A stretch of 64,000 bases of DNA from Candidatus Promineofilum glycogenicum (GTDB lineage Bacteria > Chloroflexota > Anaerolineae > Promineifilales > Promineifilaceae): contig JADJHJ010000002.1 in assembly GCA_016707605.1 (NCBI GenBank), positions 1 through 64,000 of the forward strand. Direction: 5' to 3'. The notes under the pieces were generated by a model. That model did not search any database and was not told where the DNA came from. It saw nothing but the letters and a program-made list of their open reading frames with translations. Made by a program: the position numbers and the translations under genes. Position 1 is the first letter of the stretch, and every line of letters begins with the position of its first letter. Positions 1 to 8,976 of the stretch are shown piece by piece.

Positions 1-99
1 AACGCCTGGGTGTCGGAGTGGTGCATCGCGCGACCTCAGAGTGATTGTAGCCTCCTCAGAGGTGGCGGCCCACCCTCCCGAGGGCTGGAGTGAACTGCC

Positions 100-900
100 C
101 AATGACCGGCTAGAAGCGACTGTAAGTTTCAGGAGCTTCTGGCCGCCCAGAACCGGCGCGAACCGGTGGCCCTGGCCGTCATCATCCGCGACCAGGGGTC
201 GGTGCCGCGCCACGCCGGCACGAAGATGCTCGTCTACGGCGACGGACGCACCCCGGGGTACCATGCGGCGGCGAGATGGAAGGCGTCGTGGCCGCGGCGG
301 CCGAGGCGCTGCGCGACGGACAGACGCGCCCTCGTCCCCACTCGCCTGTCGACCCGCAGCGCGGCGACCGGCGTCTGCGGTGGCGCGTAGATCTACGTCG
401 AGCCGCACCTGTCGCCGGCACGCTCTACGTGCTGGGCTGCGGCCACGTCGGCCGCCGCGCCCTGGTCTCGCTGGGCCACTGGCTGGGCTACCGCGTCGTC
501 GCCTGGGACGACCGCGCCGAACTGGCCACGCCGCAGAACGTGCCCGACGCTGATATTCGACTCTCCGGCCCGCTGCCCGAGGCGCTGCTCGCCCAGCCCA
601 TCGACGCGCGCACCTACGTCGCCGTGGTCACGCGCAACGTCGGCCTCGACCGGCACATCCTGCCCCACCTGCTGGCCACGCCGGCGGCCTACATCGGCGT
701 CATGGGCCGCCGCCGCCGCTGGCAGGGGACGCAGCGCCAACTGCTGGCCGACGGCGTGGGCCACCGAACGGCTGGGGCGCGTCGTGGCCCCTATCGGCCG
801 GAACTCAACGCCGAGTCGCCGGCCGAGATCGCCGTCGCGCATCATGGCCCAGATCATCATGGCCCAGCGCGGCGACGACGGGCGATCCGATCTACGGATA
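100..900 (+). pseudogene. xdhC/coxI-like molybdenum hydroxylase maturation gene, broken by frameshifts
   Basis: Pieces of an XdhC/CoxI-type protein can be followed across three frames. The N-terminal XdhC domain is near 140-262 (LAVIIRDQGSVPRHAGTK). MEGVVAAAAEALRDGQTR starts at 276. The C-terminal Rossmann domain (TLYVLGCGHVGRRALVSLG to YIGVMGRRRRW) runs from about 419 to 765, and the tail (IMAQIIMAQRG) is in another frame. XdhC proteins insert or sulfurate the molybdenum cofactor in hydroxylases. At least three frame changes are needed, so no intact product is possible from this sequence. It precedes the hydroxylase subunit remnants in the expected orientation. The start is uncertain (about 100-150). 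Whether the breaks are biological or sequencing errors cannot be told here. Confidence 0.75.
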
Positions 901-920
901 ATCACTTTCTATATTTGCCT

Positions 921-1850
921 ATGTTCACCAAGACCACCTCCCACCACCTCGAACGGTAGCGGGATTCCGGCCGATCTGGCTTCGGCGCTGGAGCTATTGG
1001 CCCACCACGGCCGCGCGCGCGTCGTCGCCGGCGGCACTTGACCTGCTGCTGGAGAGATGGAGCGCGGCCTGCGCCACGACGTGACCACACTCATTGACAT
1101 CACCCGCCTGCCCGAACTCAACACCATCAGCCGCGACGCCGACGGCCTGATCCACCTTGGCGCGCTGGTCACGCATAACCAGGTCGTCGCCGCGCGCGAC
1201 GTGGTTGACCACGCCTTGCCGCTGGCCCAGGCGTGCTTCGAGATCGCCTCGCCGCAACTGCGCAACCGGGCCACGGGCGCCGGCAACCTCATCACGGCCA
1301 GCCCGGCAACGACACCATCTCCGCCCCGCGCGCCCCCCCGATGCCCAGGTCATCCTGGCCTCGACGCGCCGCTGGCCGCATGGTGCCGGCTGGCCCGACT
1401 CCTACAGCGGCGTGCGCAAAACGGTGATGACGCCGGATGAGTTGCTGGTGGACATCGTTTTCGCCCCCTGCCGGGCCGGCGCGCGCGGCATCTTCGTCAA
1501 GCTCGGTTTGCCTGCGGCGGGCATAGGCCATCTCCGTCAACCACCTGGCGCTGGTGCTCGAACCGCCGCCGACGGCCAGACGATCACTGAGCCCGCCTGA
1601 CACTGGGCAGCGTCGCGCCGACGATCATCAACGCCGCGACAGCCGAGGACTATCTGGGCGGCCGGAAACTGACCGACGACACCATCACCGTCGCCGCCGC
1701 GCTGGCTGCCTCGGCGGCCACGCCCATCGACGACGTGCGCGGCCCGGCCGCCTACCGGGCCGAGATGGTCGAAGTGATGACCCGTCGCGCCCTTGTCGCC
1801 CTGCGCGACGGCCGCGACGCGAGAACTGGCCGGCCGACCCGGCCATGCTG
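921..1850 (+). pseudogene. molybdenum hydroxylase FAD-binding subunit (CoxM/XdhB-like), frameshifted
   Basis: A likely ATG at 921 opens a CoxM-like N-terminus. ADLASALELLAHHGRARVVA with the flavin-binding AGGT follows, then LPELNTISRDADGLIHLGAL, the second flavin motif around 1265-1310 (RNRATGAGNLITASPA) and TPDELLVDIVF. The C-terminal CO-dehydrogenase flavoprotein domain (IINAATAEDYLGGRKLTDD, RGPAAYRAEMVEVMTRRA) is in a different frame from about 1610 to 1820. Several single-base frame changes separate these pieces (near 960, 1040, 1310-1345, 1510-1610). The subunit normally passes electrons between the iron-sulfur clusters and the acceptor. It continues toward the 2Fe-2S domain with no obvious new start, so the two may once have been fused. 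Confidence 0.75.
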
Positions 1851-2372
1851 TGGGGCGACACCCGGCGGCGCGTTCCCCACCGGCCCGGCCTACGCTTTCG
1901 CCTCCTTCGGCCCCGGACACGCCATCGAGGCCACGGTCATCGGCCGCGCCGTCAGCGCGCCGGGCGTGGGCAAGACGCTCATGCGCTGGCTGCGCGAAGA
2001 GGCGTTGCTGACCGACGCACCAAAGAGGGCTGCGCCGAGGGGGATGCGGAGCCTTTCGCACCGTCTACCTCGACGGCACTTGCCGTCTCGCCCTCCTCAT
2101 GCCCGCCGCCCCGCGCCCATCGGGCGGAGGATCGTTACCGTTGAGGGCTGGCCGGCGACGCGGGGCTGCACCCCATCCAGCAAGCCTTCATCAAGACCGG
2201 CCGTGCAGTGCGGCTACTGCATCCCCGGCTTCCCTGATGGCCGGGGCCAACTGCTAGACGAGAAGCCCGCGCCTGACCCGTGACAGATCGGCAGGCGTTT
2301 CTCCGGCAATCTGTATCGTTGCACGGGGTACTGCCAGATCATTGAGGCCGTTCGTGAGGCGGCTAAGCTATG
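1851..2372 (+). pseudogene. molybdenum hydroxylase [2Fe-2S] subunit (CoxS-like), frameshifted
   Basis: The readable order is IEATVIGRAVSAPGVGKTLM (about 1925-1985), then LREEALL, a Cys-rich plant-type ferredoxin loop (near 2025-2075) that is scrambled by frame changes, VQCGYCIPGF (about 2206-2233), and GNLYRCTGYCQIIEAVREAA ending at the TGA of 2370-2372. The second domain normally reads C-x-C in GNLCRCTGY; here the first Cys codon is TAT (Tyr). That substitution, on top of frameshifts, argues for real loss of function, although error cannot be excluded. It lies between the FAD subunit and the molybdopterin subunit. The left boundary is approximate because FAD and FeS parts read through into each other. 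Confidence 0.75.
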
Positions 2373-4602
2373 ACCACCGACACCATTCTCCGCGCCCGCG
2401 TCGAAAGCCTGGACGCCCGCGACAAAGTGACCGGCGCGGCCCCTACCCTGGCGACATCACGCCCAACCTGCTATTCGGCCGCGTCCTCTTCAGCGGCCAG
2501 CCCACGCCCGAATGCTGGCGATGGACACCAGCGCCGCCGCGTCCGCGCCCGGCGTTGTGGCCATCTTCACCGCCGCCGACGTGCCGGTCAATGAGTACGG
2601 CCTGGGCCTGCCCGACCAGCCCGTCTTCGTTGGTCTGGGCAGCGACAAGGCCTACAGCGACATCAGCCTATGGGAGGGCGACCACGTGGCCCTGGTCGTG
2701 GCCGAGACGGAGGCCGACGCCGCCCGTGCCGCGGCCCTCATCCGCGTCGAGTGGGAGCAACTGCCGCTCGTGACCGATGTGCATGTGGCGATGAAGGACG
2801 AGTTGGTGCTGCACCCCTGGCACGGCAGCAGCAATCCTGAAGCACTACAAGATTCGCAAGGGGGACATGGCCGCCGGCTGGGCTGCGGACAAGGTCGTGG
2901 TCGAGGGCGCTACCATCTGCCCCATCAGGAGCACGCCTACCTGCAACCCGAAGCCGGCGTCGGCTACATCGACGACGAAGGGCGGGTGACAATTGAAATC
3001 GCCGGCCAGTGGACGCACGAGGACCGCCGGCAGGTTGCCCACGCCCTTAACCTGCCCTCCGACCGGGTGCGTGCCTTCGGTACCCGGCCATCGGCGGCGC
3101 GTTCGGCAAGGCGCGAGGATATGTCGCTGCTCGTCCTCGGCCTGGCGGCGCTGCGGCTGCACGAACGGGGCATCGACCGGCCGGTGCGCGTCATCTGGTC
3201 GCGCGAGGAGAGCATCGTCGGCCACCGCAAGCGCCATGAGGCGTGGGTGACGACGAAGTGGGGGCGACGAAGGACGGAAGCCAACCGCCGTCGAGGCCGA
3301 ACTCATCCTCGACAGCGGCGCTTACCTACACCAGCCCCAAGGTGCTGGGCAACGCCAACCTGATGGTCACCGGCCCCTACGAAATCCCCAACGCCCAGGT
3401 GGACAGCTACGCCGTGACGACCAACAACGTGCCCGGCGGCGCGTTCCGGGGCTTCGGCAGGGCAGGGGCGTTCAGCCGCCGAGTGCCAGATGAACAAGCT
3501 GGCCGAGGCGCTGGGCATGGGCCGGTCGAGTTGCGGCTGAAGAACGTCCTGCGCGAGCAGCCTGCTGACGACGCAGACGCCCATCCCGCCCGGCGTCAGC
3601 ATGGCCGAAGTGATCGAGGTTGCGGCCCAGGCTGCCGGCTGGGGCAGGAGCCGCGACATGGGGCGGCCGACGGTCGACGTCTTCGCCCAGCGCTCGCTCT
3701 TCCAGTCGTTGCCCACCGACCCTAACACCATCCGCCGCGGGCGGGGCATCGCCTGCTCCTTTAAGAACGTCAGCTTCTCTTCGGCGCGCCGGAGCAGTGC
3801 GAGGCGATCATCGAGTTGCACGGCGGCAAAGAGATCGAGCGCGTCGTGCTGCGCCACGCCGGGGCCGAAGTCGGCCAGGGTCGCACACCGCCTTCAAGCA
3901 GATGGCCGCCAGCCCGTCCGGCGTGCCGGTCGAGATGGTCGAGCTAGACCTGTCGGACACGGCCACCAGCGGCAACTCCGGCTCGGTGTCGGCCTCGCGC
4001 ATGACGTTCATGGCCGGCAACTCCATCCGCCTGGCGGCCGAAACGGCGCTGAGCAAGTGGCCCGACGAAGACCGCCCGGCCATTGCCCACGTCACCTACC
4101 GCCCGCCGCCGACCCAACCCTATGACGCGGAGACGGGCCGCTCGATGCCTAACTTCACCTACGGCTACGTAGCCGAGATCGTCGATCTGGCCGTGGACGT
4201 GGAGACGGGCTACATCCACGTCGAGCGCGTCGTCTGTGCCGACGACGTGGGGCAGGTCATCAACCACACCAACGTCACCGGGCGATCGAGGCGCGGTGGT
4301 GCAGGCGTTCGGCTATGCGCTGATGGAGAATTTGCAGGTGAAGGGACCGCATCGTCAACCCGCTGTTGAGCCAGTACCTCATTCCCGGCATCAAGGACAT
4401 CCCGGAGAAAGTCGATTCGGTTCTGGTCGAAGTGCCCGACCCGCTCGGCCCATGGGGCGCGCGCGGCATGGCCGAGATGCCGTTCATGCCCCTGGCCCCG
4501 GCCGTCATCGCCGCGCTACACGACGCCACGGGGGTGTGGTTTGATGAGATTCCGGTGTTGCCGTGGCGGGTGTTAAAGAAACTCGGGAACTATCAAGCAT
4601 GA
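2370..4602 (+). pseudogene. molybdenum hydroxylase large (molybdopterin) subunit, frameshifted
   Basis: It begins with ATG at 2370 (MTTDTILRARVESLDARDKV), overlapping the upstream stop as ATGA, and ends with PWRVLKKLGNYQA at 4602, close to full length for the CoxL/XdhA family. Recognisable pieces are the a/b hammerhead domain (GVVAIFTAADVPVNEYGLGL), the molybdopterin domain (CPIQEHAYLQPEAGVGYI in shifted frame, RPVRVIWSREESI), GPYEIPNAQVDSYAVTTNNV with PGGAFRGFG, FTYGYVAEIVDLAVDVETG, and PLGPWGARGMAEMPFMPLAP. About ten frame changes (for example near 2450, 2510, 2840, 3090, 3270, 3465, 3780, 3890, 4290, 4350) break it. The substrate cannot be inferred. The yqeB and yqeC-mocA genes downstream suggest a selenium-dependent hydroxylase. 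Confidence 0.8.
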
Positions 4603-4795
4603 TTAACAGGCGATAACAGCCTGAACGAAGATTCGCCAACGAACGCAGCGGTTGAGCTTCAGTCTGTAGACGCGAAAGGTAAACGTCTTTACCTTGATGG
4701 TGATAAAAGGGAATATATGCGGCAATGGCGGAGACACATGACCCTCCCGCCATTGCCCCGTAAAACCAGCCGCCGCCGGTGTAGAGTGAGGCGAG

Positions 4796-5686
4796 CTAGT
4801 TCTGACTGTAGACCCAGGTCGTGCCCCCCCTCATGAGGCTCCATGTCGGCCAGGACAGCGAATTGTCGAGATTCCGGCCATTCGTTGGTGGCAAAACGCT
4901 GAATGACCAAGGAGCCGACTCATCACTCCAGGCATAGTCGTTCCTGACCGCTACTGACCATTCATAATTGTCCCCAGATTCTAGCCCCAACCAAGCCATT
5001 GAAGAAAGGTTCAATCGTGTTCCCTCAAACTCCGACCACCCGTAACTTTGATCGGTGTCGATATTTCGAACTGATACGTAATATCGAACGGCCCCAGCTA
5101 CATTGTCCCATATCAGAACAATGTCATCTGTGGGCACCTCACTGCCATTAGCAGGCGAAAGGTGCGTCGGGGCTGGTAGGATGGTTCCACCCGCAGGCCC
5201 TGTCGTGAATGTGCGCGTTTCCGACCAGTGCTTGTCATCATAGTTGAAATCGTAGATGAACCCAACTCGCCAGAAATAGAGTGTATCCGGTTCCAAGTTA
5301 AAATGGGCAACGTGTTGTTGGATTCCATTGCTTCCATAGCCTGAAACCCAACATCCATCCAGTTCATCTACGCTGTTACCCCATGCCAAACACGCGATTG
5401 TGCTTACGCCAGGGCGCGGCTGCCCCATATCCCATCTAAACGTTGGTATCAACGTCTGAAGAACCGCGTTATCATCTGGCGAAATCAGTGTTGGCCTAGC
5501 CGACTCATCTGTCCCAATATTGACAATTACCGGTAGATAGGCGTCAGCATCGCCTTCCGCAGACTTGCCGGCTGTCTGCTCGAGCGATCCAGCCCAGATA
5601 GGTATTGTCATCATCACAATGCAGACTGTGGCTGTTAGTACAGACCATCCGAATCGTATCAAGCCCCGATCAGTGTTCTGAGACAT
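4796..5686 (-). CDS. secreted protein with two fibronectin/Ig-like beta-sandwich repeats
   Basis: A 296-residue protein of unknown role. I start it at the ATG of 5686 rather than 28 codons upstream because a GGGAGGG Shine-Dalgarno lies 6-12 nt before it. Residues about 10-33 form an uncleaved or Sec-type signal (SVLTATVCIVMMTIPIWAGS). Two related modules follow, each opening with P-T-L/H-x-SP-x-x-x-x and carrying a WxV(G/S)...Y pattern, as in fibronectin type III or Ig-like domains that bind surface partners. There is no catalytic motif. Base composition is more AT-rich than the flanking genes, and it lies alone on the minus strand between the broken hydroxylase operon and the nucleotidyltransferase modules, so it was probably acquired. 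Confidence 0.7.
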   Translation of the reverse strand: MSQNTDRGLIRFGWSVLTATVCIVMMTIPIWAGSLEQTAGKSAEGDADAYLPVIVNIGTDESARPTLISPDDNAVLQTLIPTFRWDMGQPRPGVSTIACLAWGNSVDELDGCWVSGYGSNGIQQHVAHFNLEPDTLYFWRVGFIYDFNYDDKHWSETRTFTTGPAGGTILPAPTHLSPANGSEVPTDDIVLIWDNVAGAVRYYVSVRNIDTDQSYGWSEFEGTRLNLSSMAWLGLESGDNYEWSVAVRNDYAWSDESAPWSFSVLPPTNGRNLDNSLSWPTWSLMRGGTTWVYSQN

Positions 5687-5899
5687 GGCTACCCTCCCAC
5701 AAAACCGCGTTAATGAACAGGCCAGATGCGCGCCGTTGGCGCATCCGGCAATGGCACAATCTGAGTACATCGTAACTCACCAAAAAAAAAAAACAAGAGG
5801 GAACTCACAGAAATCCCCAAACCAATGAAGGACATCCACAACGCGGCCATCCAAAAACCTGATGGCGAATAATGGATCCTAGCCTTTTCATCTGCCGCG

Positions 5900-5927
5900 C
5901 TGACAGTTATCAATAGGCTGCTACAAT
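5900..5927 (+). promoter_or_regulatory. sigma-A type promoter, probably leaderless
   Basis: CTGACA (5900-5905), a 16-bp spacer and TACAAT (5922-5927). The -10 box ends 7 nt before the ATG at 5935, so transcription should begin at or within one base of the start codon. No Shine-Dalgarno sequence is present. Confidence 0.6.
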
Positions 5928-5934
5928 AGACGGC

Positions 5935-6285
5935 ATGGACCTAATCCGTCAGGAGCTACTCACTGACTCGCTCGACGAGTTACTGCCGGTACTAATAGAG
6001 GAGTATGACCCGCAGCAGATCGTTCTCTTCGGTTCGATGGCGCGTGGGAGAGTAGAGGAGTGGAGCGATCTCGATCTGCTAATTGTCAAGGAAACCGACG
6101 AACCGTTTCTCGATCGGTCTGTCAGAGTTGCGCTGCTGTGCCGCGCGCCGGTTGGCGTTGATTACTTGGTCTATACACCAACCGAACTGGCCCAGATGAT
6201 AGCGCGCGGCAATCCGTTTATTCTCAACGCGCTGCAAGAGGGTCGTTTGTTATTTGATCGACAAAACGAGCCCATTCCAGCCTGA
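5935..6285 (+). CDS. MNT-type minimal nucleotidyltransferase
   Basis: A 116-residue protein with the nucleotidyltransferase signature LFGSMARGRVEEWSDLDLL: Gly33-Ser34 and the metal-binding Asp45 and Asp47 of the hG[GS]...DhDh motif. In the MntA/HEPN toxin-antitoxin systems such proteins transfer AMP to a HEPN partner RNase and silence it. Here no HEPN gene follows on the same strand; the next gene on the plus strand is yqeB, so it is either solitary or its partner was lost. A strong promoter places the transcription start at the ATG. It faces a second, unrelated nucleotidyltransferase (6297-6746), with only 11 bp between the two stop codons. Confidence 0.8.
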   Translation: MDLIRQELLTDSLDELLPVLIEEYDPQQIVLFGSMARGRVEEWSDLDLLIVKETDEPFLDRSVRVALLCRAPVGVDYLVYTPTELAQMIARGNPFILNALQEGRLLFDRQNEPIPA

Positions 6286-6296
6286 CCGATTAACCA

Positions 6297-6746
6297 TTAG
6301 CGCAGGTTCTGCAGATCGTTCAGATCTTTGAAGCGGCCACTGGCCGCTTTGTTCTTTCTCAAGTGCTTAAGGCTAATGAGACTGGCCCTAACACCGTCCA
6401 GTTCGGCTACTACTCGTTCCGCATAGCACTCCTCAAAAGTTACCCCGGAAATCGACGTAAGGATTTCCAGCCGCACCGGTGGCACGCCCATGCGAATGAC
6501 TTGGCCCTCGATGAGGAAAAGGTCCGGCGAAAGCTCTGGCACATCGAAGCCGAATTCCTTGAGGACGTTGACGACTTTGGGGGCGTTGTGCGGCGTGGTG
6601 GCCACCCAAATATCCATATCGACGGTGGCGCGCGGGTAACCGTGGAAGCCGACAGCGTAACCACCAATCAGCAGGTATTCGACTTCATTCGCTTCGAGCA
6701 ATCTCAAGAACTCTTTGAAGTCGGGTGGTAGACGGATCGTAGCCAT
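6297..6746 (-). CDS. nucleotidyltransferase of the AbiEii/DUF6036-like superfamily
   Basis: A 149-residue protein. Residues 21-48 read EVEYLLIGGYAVGFHGYPRA then TVDMDIWV: the GG (28-29) and the DxD pair (Asp43, Asp45) of the polymerase-beta-like fold. Similar proteins act as toxins or unknown modifiers and are usually encoded just after a small partner gene. That holds here: the 69-residue gene upstream overlaps its start by 62 bp in another frame, which suggests translational coupling. It ends with a basic, Asn/Leu-rich tail (KDLNDLQNLR). The target is unknown. The role as a toxin-antitoxin-like pair is inference from arrangement. Confidence 0.75.
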   Translation of the reverse strand: MATIRLPPDFKEFLRLLEANEVEYLLIGGYAVGFHGYPRATVDMDIWVATTPHNAPKVVNVLKEFGFDVPELSPDLFLIEGQVIRMGVPPVRLEILTSISGVTFEECYAERVVAELDGVRASLISLKHLRKNKAASGRFKDLNDLQNLR

Positions 6747-6894
6747 AGACGATTTGGCGCATGATCTCCAGGGCCAGCAGCCGTTCGGTGGGCGTTTTCG
6801 ATTGCCAGTAGGCCCGGTCGTCCCCTTCCTCGGTCAGAGGGACAACCTCAAAAACAGCACGATTAACTGACTGCGCTTCAATCAGTTCACTCAT
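6685..6894 (-). CDS. small partner protein of the downstream nucleotidyltransferase
   Basis: A 69-residue acidic protein, MSELIEAQSVNRAVFEVVPL at the N-terminus and YWQSKTPTERLLALEIMRQI in the centre, with TRLQRVLEIARSE at the end. Short proteins with a YWxSKTPxERLxALExxR core are typically found directly upstream of nucleotidyltransferases like the one that overlaps it here. I do not know its function; a chaperone or antitoxin role is a guess from the context. A TACAAT box (6907 to 6902 on this strand) ends 7 nt before the ATG and there is no Shine-Dalgarno, so the mRNA is likely leaderless. Confidence 0.7.
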   Translation of the reverse strand: MSELIEAQSVNRAVFEVVPLTEEGDDRAYWQSKTPTERLLALEIMRQIVYGYDPSTTRLQRVLEIARSE

Positions 6895-6901
6895 AGGCTG
6901 T

Positions 6902-6907
6902 ATTGTA
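6902..6907 (-). promoter_or_regulatory. -10 box of a probable leaderless promoter
   Basis: TACAAT on the minus strand, 7 nt upstream of the ATG at 6894. No convincing -35 was found at 16-18 bp. The promoter region is shared, divergently, with yqeB. Confidence 0.5.
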
Positions 6908-6994
6908 CCTCATTCCCCGATTCCACGCCGACTTACCCTTGCCTTTCCTCTCTGTGGTTGCCGCGTTCCCCTCTTCTGGCTACCATACCCGCCC

Positions 6995-7861
6995 ATGCTC
7001 TTCCCCAACCACCTCATCCTCCTCCGCGGCGGCGGCGACCTGGCTACCGGGGTCGCTTACCGGCTGCACAAGGCCGGTTTCCCGATTGTCGTCCTGGAGC
7101 TAGCTGACCCGCTCGTCGTCCGGCGGCGCGTGGCCCTGGCCACGGCCGTGCGCGAGGGCCAGATCACCGTCGAAGACCTGCGCGCCGTTCGCGTCGATTC
7201 ACTCGACGAAGCCCTGCAACTCGCCGCCACCGGCACTATCCCTATCCTAGTCGCCCCAGACCTGCCTGCCGCGCTCTTGAACCCGCCACCCGCCACCCGC
7301 CACTCGCCACTTCTGAACTCGTCACTCGTCACTCGTCACTCGTCACTCACCTTGATTGATGCCCGCATGGCCAAACGCAACCTTGGCACAACGATTGACC
7401 AGGCCCCGCTGGTCATCGCCCTCGGCCCCGGCTACAGGGCCGGCGTCGACTGCCACGCCGTCATCGAGACCAACCGCGGCCATCGCCTCGGCCGCGTCAT
7501 CTGGCACGGCGCGGCCGAGGCCAACACCGGCACGCCGGGCATCGTCGCCGGCAAGGGGGCGGAGCGGGTGTTGCGCGCGCCGGCGGCCGGGGTCGTGCAG
7601 TGGCGCAAGGAGATCGGCGACCGCGTGCGCCAAGGCGAGGTTCTGGGCGAGGTCGATGGGCAGCCGGTCGTCGCCCCGTTCGACGGCGTGGCCCGCGGGC
7701 TGATCGCGCCGGGGACGGCCGTGCCCGTCAGGCTCAAGATCGGCGACGTGGACCCGCGTGGCGACGTGGCGACGTGCTTCACTATTTCGGAGAAGGCGTT
7801 GGCTATCGGCGGCGGCGTGGTGGAAGCGGTTTTAACTTGGCTATCCGCACAAAAGGTATAA
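6995..7861 (+). CDS. yqeB: YqeB, selenium-dependent molybdenum hydroxylase system protein (EF2563 family)
   Basis: A 288-residue protein with an N-terminal NAD-binding-like motif (LILLRGGGDLATGVAYRL), the middle stretch LIDARMAKRNLGTTIDQAPL, ALGPGYRAGVDCHAVIET and RGHRLGRVIWHG, then a biotinyl-lipoyl-like C-terminal half (GVVQWRKEIGDRVRQGEVLG). The family marks genomes that use selenium as a labile cofactor of molybdenum hydroxylases. Residues about 93-115 (LLNPPPATRHSPLLNSSLVT and on) come from an intergenic-type CCACTCG/TCACTCG repeat inserted in frame at about 7273-7350, in a loop before LIDARMAK; the gene otherwise stays open. TTGCCG-17-TACCAT (6958-6986) ends 8 nt before the ATG, so it may be leaderless. 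Its client is probably the broken hydroxylase upstream. Confidence 0.85.
   Translation: MLFPNHLILLRGGGDLATGVAYRLHKAGFPIVVLELADPLVVRRRVALATAVREGQITVEDLRAVRVDSLDEALQLAATGTIPILVAPDLPAALLNPPPATRHSPLLNSSLVTRHSSLTLIDARMAKRNLGTTIDQAPLVIALGPGYRAGVDCHAVIETNRGHRLGRVIWHGAAEANTGTPGIVAGKGAERVLRAPAAGVVQWRKEIGDRVRQGEVLGEVDGQPVVAPFDGVARGLIAPGTAVPVRLKIGDVDPRGDVATCFTISEKALAIGGGVVEAVLTWLSAQKV
7273..7350. repeat. in-frame simple-type repeat inside yqeB (family R6)
   Basis: Tandem copies of CCGCCAC and TCGTCACTC units. Their composition is unlike the surrounding codons, and the encoded Pro/His/Ser/Arg-rich loop is absent from what I know of the family. The reading frame is kept. Confidence 0.7.
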
Positions 7862-7867
7862 CTGAAT

Positions 7868-8809
7868 ATGGCTATGCGAAGGGGTTTGTGGGTTGGGTTG
7901 GCTGTCGTCGTTCTGTTACTGCTGGCCGCCTACGTGGCCGCCGGCTGGTTTTTCTCCGGTATCGCTATCGCACCGCAGACCCAGACGCTCGAAAATATGC
8001 AAGCGCGGACGGGCAACCCCGCCGACTACGGCCTGCCGGAGCCGGAAGAGATCGCCATTAACACCGGCGAGATAACGCTAAGCGGCTGGTACTTCGACAA
8101 CCCCGCCGACGCCAACTGCGGCGTGATGTTCATGCACGGCTTCACCGGTTCGCGCTATGAGGCGCTCTACTGGGCGCCGCTGTTCTGGTCGCGCGGCTGC
8201 GATGTGCTGGCCTATGACCACCGCGGTCACGGCGACAGCACGCCCGCGCTCCTCTCCTACGGCTACCATGAGAAAACAGAAGCCCTGGCGGCGCGGGATT
8301 GGTTCGCCCAGCACGCCGGCCTCGACCCGTCGCGCATTGGCGTTGGCGGCGTCTCCTTTGGCGCGGCCACGGCGCTGCAACTCGCGCCGCTGATCCCCGA
8401 AGCGCCGTTCGTCCTGGCCGATTCATCCTATAGCAGCATTTCGGCCATTATTGACCATCGCGCCACGGAGTTGCTGGGGCCGGCGCTGGGCGGCGTGCTG
8501 ACACCCGGCGCGCTGTGGATCGCCGGCTTACGGGCCGGCTTCGACCCGGCCGACGTGTCGCCAGAAACGGCCATCGCCGAGGCGCAGATGCCCATCCTGC
8601 TCATCCACTCGCGCACCGACGACTTCACACCCTACACCCACTCCGAGGCTATTTTCGCCAATAGCGACCAGAGCCGCACGGTGCTGCACGTCAACGACTG
8701 GGGCTCGTCCCACGCCGCCGACATCGGCACCGACTTCGCCGCCTACCAGGAATTGTTCGAGGCGTTCCTGGCTCAGTACGTGCCCGACTTTGGTTTGCCA
8801 ACTCCTTGA
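7868..8809 (+). CDS. membrane-anchored alpha/beta hydrolase, paralog 1
   Basis: A 313-residue protein. Residues 7-30 form one transmembrane anchor (GLWVGLAVVVLLLLAAYVAA). The catalytic domain shows the oxyanion-hole segment MFMHGFTGSRYEA, the YDHRGHGDS strand, the nucleophile elbow GVSFGA (Ser), an Asp in HSRTDDFT and a C-terminal His (SSHAAD). The fold is that of esterases/lipases and BAAT-type hydrolases, acting outside the cytoplasm or at the membrane; the substrate is unknown. It starts 6 bp after yqeB, so co-transcription is likely. The next gene, 167 bp on, is a clear paralog, which points to tandem duplication. Confidence 0.8.
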   Translation: MAMRRGLWVGLAVVVLLLLAAYVAAGWFFSGIAIAPQTQTLENMQARTGNPADYGLPEPEEIAINTGEITLSGWYFDNPADANCGVMFMHGFTGSRYEALYWAPLFWSRGCDVLAYDHRGHGDSTPALLSYGYHEKTEALAARDWFAQHAGLDPSRIGVGGVSFGAATALQLAPLIPEAPFVLADSSYSSISAIIDHRATELLGPALGGVLTPGALWIAGLRAGFDPADVSPETAIAEAQMPILLIHSRTDDFTPYTHSEAIFANSDQSRTVLHVNDWGSSHAADIGTDFAAYQELFEAFLAQYVPDFGLPTP

Positions 8810-8815
8810 AGACGG

Positions 8816-8963
8816 GAAACCACAGATTACGCAGATTTCACAGATTTTTGTTCTGGCGATTTGCGTATTCTCTAAAGCCGCAAACCTATCGAACGGATAC
8901 AAACGCTCAGGACAACGCTCGGCAACGCTCTGAAATCTGTGAAATCTGTGTAATCTGTGGGTT
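8816..8963. repeat. R1 inverted repeat with a long spacer, between the hydrolase paralogs
   Basis: The left arm (8816-8847) carries ACCACAGATTACGCAGATTT. The right arm (about 8934-8963) carries its complement ending TAATCTGTGGGTTC. Unlike the other R1 copies, the arms are separated by about 85 bp of unrelated sequence. Confidence 0.8.
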
Positions 8964-8976
8964 CTTTGGGGAATAA

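Noticed and set aside
1..4602. Selenocysteine (UGA) recoding to explain breaks in the hydroxylase genes
   Set aside because: The breaks are changes of frame, not isolated in-frame UGA codons, and selenium in this enzyme class is a labile cofactor rather than an amino acid.
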